A stretch of DNA of 64,000 nucleotides from Roseateles sp. YR242 (GTDB lineage Bacteria; Pseudomonadota; Gammaproteobacteria; Burkholderiales; Burkholderiaceae_C): NCBI RefSeq assembly GCF_900109745.1, contig NZ_FOAV01000014.1:79626-143625 (forward strand). The letters run 5' to 3'. The notes beneath the pieces were generated by a model, which did not search any database, was not told where the DNA came from, and saw nothing but the letters and a program-made list of their open reading frames with translations. The position numbers and the translations under genes were made by a program. Positions 62,501 through 64,000 of this stretch are shown here, piece by piece (the first letter of the stretch is position 1; every line of letters begins with the position of its first letter).

Positions 62501-64000
62501 ATGACGGCCGGCGCTGCAGCGATGTCAGCTGGAACGCTGGCTGGAGTCGCAGCGGCAGCGGTGGGCGCAGCGGTCGGGTCGATCGTGAGCCAGGGCGTGG
62601 CCATGGCTATTGGCATGCAAGAACAGTTCAGTTGGAAACAGGTCGGCTTGTCTGCGATTGGTGGGGCTGTGTCCTCGGGACTCGGTCCCGCGTCGGGCTT
62701 CTATGGCGGCCCGACGGTATCCGTGGTGCTCAAGGCAGCTACCAGCAATGCAATCACTCAAGGCATCGGTGTCGCCACGGGCTTGCAGGACAAGTTCAAC
62801 TGGAAGGGCGTAGCTGCTTCTGCAGCGGCTGCATTTGTTGCCAAAAGCCTGAGTGACACAGTGTTGGGCTCCAAGGTGGCCGACGCGACGGCTCCGGGCG
62901 GTTTCTCGCGCACGGGCGGACTGGTCGACGCATGGGGCGGCGGGGAGATCGCCAAGATCGCTGGATCGACGGTGCTGGGCATCGCGGCTGGCGCCACGGC
63001 CTCGCTGGTACGCGGTGGCCGGGTTGTGGTGCAGCAGGTGGCGACGGACGCATTTGGTAATGCGTTGGCGGACTCCATCGTTGCCAAACTCCAGTCGATC
63101 GGGGAACCAACGTTGGTGGAGCGTGCGGATCGCTCTCAAGCATCCAATGCCACGCTGCTTGCATTGGCGGACAAGTATGGTGGTTTGAAGAACGTGCCGG
63201 CAGATCTCCCGCAAGTTCAGGAGATGGTGAAGGACGGGCTCAATAACAGCGCGACCATTGCACGCCTTGTGAAAGACCAGGTGCTTGCGGCACAGATTGG
63301 CCGGGGGGCTGCGGTCAGCGGCGGCTCTGTGGTGTCTGAAGATTTGGAAGGCTCTCCGGCGGCCGTTCAAGTCGACGCGCGTCTGCCGACTACGTATGTT
63401 GAAGATCACAGTGGATGGAACGTTGCTCGCTTGGCCGCGACAACCGGCGGTGTGATTACAGGCCTCTTCCAAAGCATTGGGGACGGCTTGATCGGTGGGG
63501 CAGAGTTGCTCTACAGCTTGAATCAGGCTCAACAATACGTGCTGCTGCAAGCGGCTGGTCCGACCCTCAACCAGGCGATACCCGGCTACGAAGGTCGCAA
63601 ACAGTCGTATGAAAATATCTCTGGTATCGGTGAGGCAGTGAGGCAGTTCGCTGACGCTCCCGGGAGGTTTGTCAGTGAAGCGGCAGGCGCCACCTTCCGT
63701 GACATTGAGTCATCGTTGGAGACCGCAGAGAAGACTCGCAATCTGTCGGACTGGTTCTTCTATGGCGCCAAAGTGGGCCATGCGGTGATGGATGTGGCCG
63801 GCATGGTTGAAGGCCTCTATGGGTTGTCAAAGCTTGGTGTAGTGGCCGCGGGAGCTGCAGTCAAGACGGCTAAGGCTGTAGCCATTTCGCTTGCACCCAA
63901 GATGGGAGAGATGCTCGAAAACTACATGCCCAAGATCGGGGCCATTCGCTACATCGTTCCGGCGACGCGCAGCATGGGAGGGGCGACTAAGATTGGCAAT
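47513..64000 (+). CDS. Giant RHS/YD-repeat protein with RTX block and LysM domain, 3' end beyond the window
   Basis: One uninterrupted frame of 5496 codons, open at the right edge, so the protein exceeds 5496 residues. ATG at 47513 follows AAAAGGA. No Sec signal peptide is seen (MVAIVSGNSLGLSLTSLANL); residues 1-140 resemble the N terminus of RHS proteins (VNAANGNLVLQSRDELLAGL, LRTYNSQG). Layout: YD repeats to residue about 780 with a degenerate part to 968; RTX calcium-binding repeats and linkers at about 969-1822, continuing as a beta-rich region to about 2100; YD repeats again to about 4850 with two related non-YD modules near residues 3650-3760 and 3900-4080; LysM at 4870-4921; hydrophobic segment near 4959-4984; then an Ala/Gly-rich region. 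I checked the frame line by line at many points and found no stop. The RHS shell normally encloses a C-terminal toxin, which here would lie outside the window. RTX repeats point to calcium folding and possibly type I export. The usual RHS core end (DPxGL) is not seen. Confidence 0.9.
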   Translation, partial: MVAIVSGNSLGLSLTSLANLGQQGAFGSAGSGSDGALVFVNAANGNLVLQSRDELLAGLGRDASSLRTYNSQGQFTDDNGDNWSNGIFLQQLKLNGTLNTAGSTLVRTDRDGAQAVYTYDVDVGHYVTTAGAGAHDTIAYDGSNGQFAWTDGSTGEIERYDAATGRLISAVDTSGNTLTYGYDAQGRLSTMTTAGGETIHIDYSGNNISQLRVERATATGTETLTTTRYTYDAQNRLASVIVDLSPEDSSVADGNVYVTSYTYDGTSDRVASVSQTDGTSLAISYVQVAGEYRVETLTNALGEVTRFSYDTANHRTTVTDPLGLRTVYGYDAEGQLLSVTAPSVDGMAQVTSFTYDPDGNLTSVTDSAGRTVQMGYDEHGNQITQRDSAGNTVTRTYDAYNQLLTETGYAVADSDGAGSAQAGAPSTTRYVYDAAGRHQLRFAITATGDVIEYRYDAQGNQVEKLQYGYAPFDVSTLGATAVPAEADMEFWARLQDPSRTGHVVRSFDFRGQVTQERSFTVPDQNGVADALPVTVHYVYDSAGRLLSSIAANGGISTYTYDGFGRVLTATDALDVTTVSSYDDANRRSVVTLASGLVTTTTYDAAGRLLAVVQGSNAAAKLGETRYQYDAAGRLLMSTDPTGASRWALYDDAGRKVADIDADGTLTEYIYHANNLLAGTIVHATRVDISRLANAAGEPLAPSLASIRPAANAADQREWRVYDAANRLVQVIDGLGYVTETNYDGASHVIAVTRYAAHVTVPATGVSPITSPVAVTVNPAADRVTRSFYDADGRVIGDLDPENYYTHYDYDAADRLVSKTRYAQPMVGTLVDAQTPPQLIAEDAAAPTTAYVRLRTSSSNPLPTNVGDGTTGLVDAASLLARLQAFKAVDPEGAFKDLVRLVRDAHVTLLSAGFNSAALLRQWVGQLPAGSPMFNTLASLGVFMGATEVPAGTEGAIVLATMDNDGQPVGGTDGNDVMIGGPGADTLEGGAGDDTLGGANYLDGGEGSDTYLFGYGDGRVEANAGRDDEGNPNDIVQLGAGITTKDIALLGDFNSPRIVLVRTGESLSLYDAVREIRFADGTIWKAADINNRLALGGPDDGQYSSGYDSNGDNLIRGGGGNDYLNGGYGYDTIVGGSGDDVLVGQDGGDLIEGGDGDDDLLGGDGSWWNNNPLNDNDTLDGGAGDDVLNGGFGQDVYVFGYGSGRDTITTVQSFVQDRWANADTLRLKEGVTPEDLIFSRDSNGGLLIQLRNSADSITVQNYFTELESEDDWYGGYAKGLEYIEFADGTLWEAKDIQIRLDPHYVSGESYVDDLLIGTDGSDYLIGRSGNDTFRGGAGDDTLMGGQGTDVFEFGLGNGHDFITAGWSGEGDRLKLDVPSDWSQLSLVKVGNDLQVRISLRDVATISGADIDFIEFSDGVVWDADQIKANTQLATDGADVIDRTYESEGGVIDGKGGADSMVGSNYADDTLLGGAGRDTLIGLAGNDNLSGGIGRDLLIGGEGADTYRFHRGDGADTISNTDWGSYDVGYRTGDSLVFGSDILAPDVVLARSGNDLVLLIDGTEDSVTLSNYFNYESGAPDIRLTNIQFGDGKTWTVDDVAQRLADVPPATVGDLPSTGDDLYQSNASAGELISTGTGNDTLIGSQFGDTLVGGADDDVLDGRGGDDVYRFSRGDGRDTVLAKDPTDTSHDVVEFGDDILPSDLRLTVRERAIIVTIRGTSDALVIQSILPDGTQGALQVQAFKFANGETWDLATIVARATGPEGGNPSEGFDFADTLRGTQGADWLSGFDGNDLILGGEGDDSIDGGAGDDTLDGGIGDDTYYQSTGNDVYRFGRGSGRDRVEQDSNLGGHEAVEMYAGVKPSDVIISVGRQGGYEIRIIDSGDILAFSSQLPDEIRFADGTVWDRDAMATEMAQHGAWQRETTGLNSDYYDLGSGAEIPPFGVRGGEDTIGGVENAAPGTVIQLAAGLRPEDLYVVASVDDASALQLRIKGTTDTLTVTGYLTGDAATLPSIRFADGTEWTAAQLQQRVAETSVSPDQVLVPTGTSSQLLLRQVGDDLEIVDTSKVGTTRIQGWYAQGTHVDQFVQNGSSLLTTPASATAEAAALQGRDQTTRLIYDALGRLVGEVDAENYLTENIYNAAGQRVSTVRYSRPLTVEVSATDRLIDIRPSLDQAARVSSWKYDLLGRVSEQTNGEGLSTSYTYDEVGNLVTTRSGASTDDMRVGQVRYDLQGRLVGELSGEGAARLESGAPLTEEEIQAIWDEFGIVHTYDAAGRRTSTTDANGHKTVFYYNADGQLRYAVNGEGEVQERRYNALNQLESTVLLANRLAPAALASLSGGLVTSSVEQLVEGQYDLARDTVTGYTYTVRGQLHSTTDALSHTATVDYNAFGEVNHSTAADGQETSLERDRRGQVTTTLVDPSSKAITTSAQYDAFGRLVRSVDAMGHVSQQSFDRLGRVVQTVDATNATRSTTWDAFDRTLTQTDALGNTTTYSYSDADRSVTLTTPEGVQVQTIHNLYGQTSAVIDALGNRTEYRYDHDGRLVTTTDAQQHETTNVYDAGGRLSATVDKNGVTTAFTYDAANRVLTRTVDPDGLAIKTTYRYDAKGQTIKVTDANDTDVVTEYDLLGHVLKQTIDPTGLNIQTSYSYDEAGRVLTVVDALGVTTVYGYDSLGRRTSEVRDPGGLNQKRTYEYDANGNVTATLGTDSALGLVRKVSTVYDALNRPVLLTDATGALTYIEYDAEGRVLRTTKLATALDVTNPPQTAHGTVQELVDALRSGLDRVETNRYDADGRLRFTVNSTGAVVELRYDARGNVVERIAYAMPISSYTWDGESDPQVVANDAVDQHIRTVYDELNRAQYVIDALGYVTQNEYDPAGHVVRQTVYATATTGTDNLPPSVSDKDRSTSFVYDNAGRVSATIDPTGAVTRNTYDDNGNLISQTRYANALPAGAGIESLVTDAARDRTTTTRYDAANRAVYATDAAGYVTTSVYDDLGHVTSTTRWAAKPAVPGDLPPATPGVGQTNSFTYDTAGHVLTSTDALNQTESYTYNAFGDKTSFTNKKGSTWNYGYDAAGRMVSELGPAVTLTTVTRDAKGNLVEGTTNTQRIETRLEYDALGNLTKRIEAVGRPEERSTSYWYDLLGRQVGVIYPAASVYAEDQSAALTNGANGVAARAEQQRQLSSYTDYDVFGNAIMNVDVAGNVSYKFYDKGNHVVYDVDAMGQVTQYTRDGFGDAVEITRYATALTRQQLDNGPAVRPSAPQIAAIIAGSLSQGDSRTVLTEYDQLGRAVTVREPTVFTVDPTTGAAGQTGKTTRNAYDSFGALVLTRSLLSGSEANGTWADTYQYFDVLGRLVDKVDAMGYRSTSSFDAFGNVASTTEYATALTAGSWSLGSAGTAATSQDDRRVEYTYDQLNRKTSETRKSVVWSTAVEALSGQSHRGDQKTTYGYDAVGNLTVTTDALGGSTYSYYDALGRVTAVAAPSRATATGSAAVLTPLTLYRRDAYGNVVVTVELANGGRGTVAEFKGVSNGVQLAGLVGDFSTVDRQSFAAYDLYGHVTQSTDAQRHSVFNSYNASGLIAKTWQGVTSGAALVENGTDASGAPLETLVEDSTVFKLYEYDALGELIHTYDPGPANALVDSGKPAVTGAVYDQTITKSAGALLNDNFYSNANAVSVSWVGLTDPALGSVRVELDFMTTDEGGFAPLQKTQTQEFAAGDANRTVTMEWWDDDAGSPHGISSVRNVRVQQRINGVWTTVWNSATAGTTNVPATGYSTKAAPASLVRTDLNYNAYGELTSKGLDGGAQEYFDYDAAGRLWRTNSGDGVDKIYLYDQMGRVVSELRSNGSGGQNVDLKTVTSAEEAARLGASVRRSDTVYDILGRVIETRGADRAETATMATGKNEQVSAAVVSSSAPDGTTESVVSYWVGSNVVAVNWPDLSHLGSGDIKVEVDYLTTAASINQWTTPVEARSYAAVFTAEQAATGVTLSWPSEGPASEPDQHDGATIPLLYAGGLASVNAVRVYKRDPEGNWQLLHAGSSESASKVMDVALPTESNLTTKLEVRAAGSSDEWVTFPQDPVRFTQALRYNLDVLGGGTYEYRLTTSVAGSTPVVVNSGIIHPDGSTETYYVGGDSSTRPTIHQTLDRWGNVLSVTDARTTEWVTTYQYNADNQVIAEQKPSSQTMVNGSAVTVEGGKTQVYYDALGRQAAVRDANGNLNSQVYDAAGNVIEEHHADGGIVTNTYDVFGNKVRTVNAEGNRDLTNPMDPVAAEAARRKNTTEFVYDKMNRLVETRHAEVQVTQVSENSDPSARMQVVSTISTLTDRNVYDQAGRRISQTTGISSVGAGETMTYKYDLAGRVIETTQPGGDQFKIRTVYDKQGHKIAEVDQNGNASTWTYDYFGKLQARTDLGGATFTFTYDNAGQLTQSTNTRFNSGLQPQLINTYNAAGDLKSTVDSSLNQTTEYWYDLAGRHVREKTTQGSTVYQDNLMAYDEVGRLRHVNDGRMSIDITYDAAGNRTNVKTHVNVPSKDDPTQDVPKDSDLYFTYDSMNRQTGVELARSVSDTGVVSYDYVREIDKNGQIVAGTSGHKITYDLNGNRIRDQYLGTKVKWVPGIKLGDTEFLGHYEVDKDPANSEVTEVYEYDALNRLLTTTRDDVQIDQRQYDAVGRVVTTGPVNLPTDYAEAINSGIESGQTIGLEYRINRYDNNGRLAHQQIFNADQSKFLTDLKYKRYDDAGNLQAYTLETKGEYTNTYTYTHAKYDGYKEAVISGTSTKFDPGQTTNVYDINGNLIRVDDKTKDENDRELVNDLTGHALFVMQGTAVQRQVVVNGEVLGRYGVGIDASNPRDKDGNPVFTELADFNFGYQPITGNYPTASVGTYQVKAGDTLRSIAQQSYGDEGFWYRIAETNGLSGDRDLRVGQTINIPSVVGTVRNNASTYKPYDPSKITGDTMPNMPSPNSGGGCGGIGMLLVVVVAVVVTVFTAGAAAMAMAGTLSAATSAGAIMTAGAAAMSAGTLAGVAAAAVGAAVGSIVSQGVAMAIGMQEQFSWKQVGLSAIGGAVSSGLGPASGFYGGPTVSVVLKAATSNAITQGIGVATGLQDKFNWKGVAASAAAAFVAKSLSDTVLGSKVADATAPGGFSRTGGLVDAWGGGEIAKIAGSTVLGIAAGATASLVRGGRVVVQQVATDAFGNALADSIVAKLQSIGEPTLVERADRSQASNATLLALADKYGGLKNVPADLPQVQEMVKDGLNNSATIARLVKDQVLAAQIGRGAAVSGGSVVSEDLEGSPAAVQVDARLPTTYVEDHSGWNVARLAATTGGVITGLFQSIGDGLIGGAELLYSLNQAQQYVLLQAAGPTLNQAIPGYEGRKQSYENISGIGEAVRQFADAPGRFVSEAAGATFRDIESSLETAEKTRNLSDWFFYGAKVGHAVMDVAGMVEGLYGLSKLGVVAAGAAVKTAKAVAISLAPKMGEMLENYMPKIGAIRYIVPATRSMGGATKIGN
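50417..52980 (+). repeat. RTX calcium-binding nonapeptide repeats inside the giant RHS protein
   Basis: Several clusters of the GGxGxDxUx repeat, for example GGPGADTLEGGAGDDTLGG, GGSGDDVLVGQDGGDLIEGG, GGAGDDTLMGGQGTD, GGAGRDTLIGLAGNDNLSGG and GGAGDDTLDGGIGDDTY. They are separated by linkers with the recurring motif F(A/S)DG(T/V)xW. This linker motif (IRFADGTIW, IEFADGTLW, IEFSDGVVW, IRFADGTVW, IRFADGTEW) marks each module end, as in haemolysin-type RTX proteins. Confidence 0.92.
53830..62060 (+). repeat. Second YD-repeat (RHS) block of the giant protein
   Basis: Dozens of YD-repeats (xxYDxxGRLxxxxx), e.g. RLIYDALGRLVGEVDAEN, YTYDEVGNLVTTRSGAS, YRYDHDGRLVTTTDAQQ, YTYDALNR-like YEYDALNRLLTTTRDD. 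They predict a beta-helical shell. The first block runs 47870-49970. Intervening DNA carries two non-YD modules (about 58455-58850 and 59190-59760). Confidence 0.9.
62120..62275 (+). other. LysM domain within the giant protein
   Basis: Residues about 4870-4921: YQVKAGDTLRSIAQQSYGDE followed by FWYRIAETNGLS and LRVGQTINIPSV, a clear LysM peptidoglycan-binding module. It lies between the YD shell and the hydrophobic segment (MLLVVVVAVVVTVFTAGAAA). Confidence 0.92.

Overview
The window reads as chromosomal DNA of a high-GC aerobic betaproteobacterium of the order Burkholderiales. Two things suggest this: the protein sequences, and the gene orders lolB-ispE-tRNA-Gln-prs-rplY-pth and rapZ-recN-nadK/hrcA. 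The exact genus cannot be read from the sequence alone. About 60 genes are annotated; they are tightly packed and many overlap by ATGA or TGATG.

Region 1 (1-9.6 kb, minus strand) is a cobalamin salvage and uptake operon. A cobalamin riboswitch (9395-9626) precedes btuB, followed by cobU, btuF, btuC, btuD, cobB and a second TonB-dependent receptor of unknown substrate. Region 2 (9.7-24.1 kb) is housekeeping. It holds a small exported protein, pth with a long low-complexity tail, rplY with an intrinsic terminator, prs, tRNA-Gln(TTG), an enlarged ispE in a low-GC patch, lolB, a TPR protein, mutM, mutY, a small membrane protein, rapZ, recN, nadK, hrcA and a CAT-anticodon tRNA that looks like tRNA-Ile2.

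Region 3 (24.1-42.8 kb) starts with a gene-free, lower-GC stretch of about 560 bp after the tRNA. It then carries a complete aryl polyene (APE) pigment cluster on the plus strand. The genes are a truncated ketosynthase/chain-length factor, acyltransferases, two acyl carrier proteins, a membrane protein, an aryl ligase fused to a dehydratase, a glycosyltransferase, a MIO-type ammonia-lyase, a thioesterase, a LolA-like carrier, an MMPL exporter, a methyltransferase, a DUF3261 lipoprotein, two ketosynthases, a dehydratase, a ketoreductase, an unknown secreted protein and a phosphopantetheinyl transferase. A second methyltransferase converges on the end.

Region 4 (42.9-46.1 kb) is a methionine locus. 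A MetR-type regulator is divergent from mesX (DUF1852) and mesD, an oxygen-dependent core methionine synthase system reported to need neither methyl-folate nor B12. An inverted repeat sits in the divergent promoter region. Region 5 (46.1-64.0 kb) holds two small minus-strand genes (one TPR) divergent from one giant open frame. That frame runs from 47513 to the window edge (5496 codons, no stop). It is an RHS/YD-repeat shell interrupted by about 850 residues of RTX calcium-binding repeats, with two related non-YD modules, a LysM domain and a hydrophobic segment. Its C-terminal end lies outside the window. This giant mosaic, its divergent partner genes and a terminator hairpin just upstream of the TPR start codon are the least explained parts of the window.
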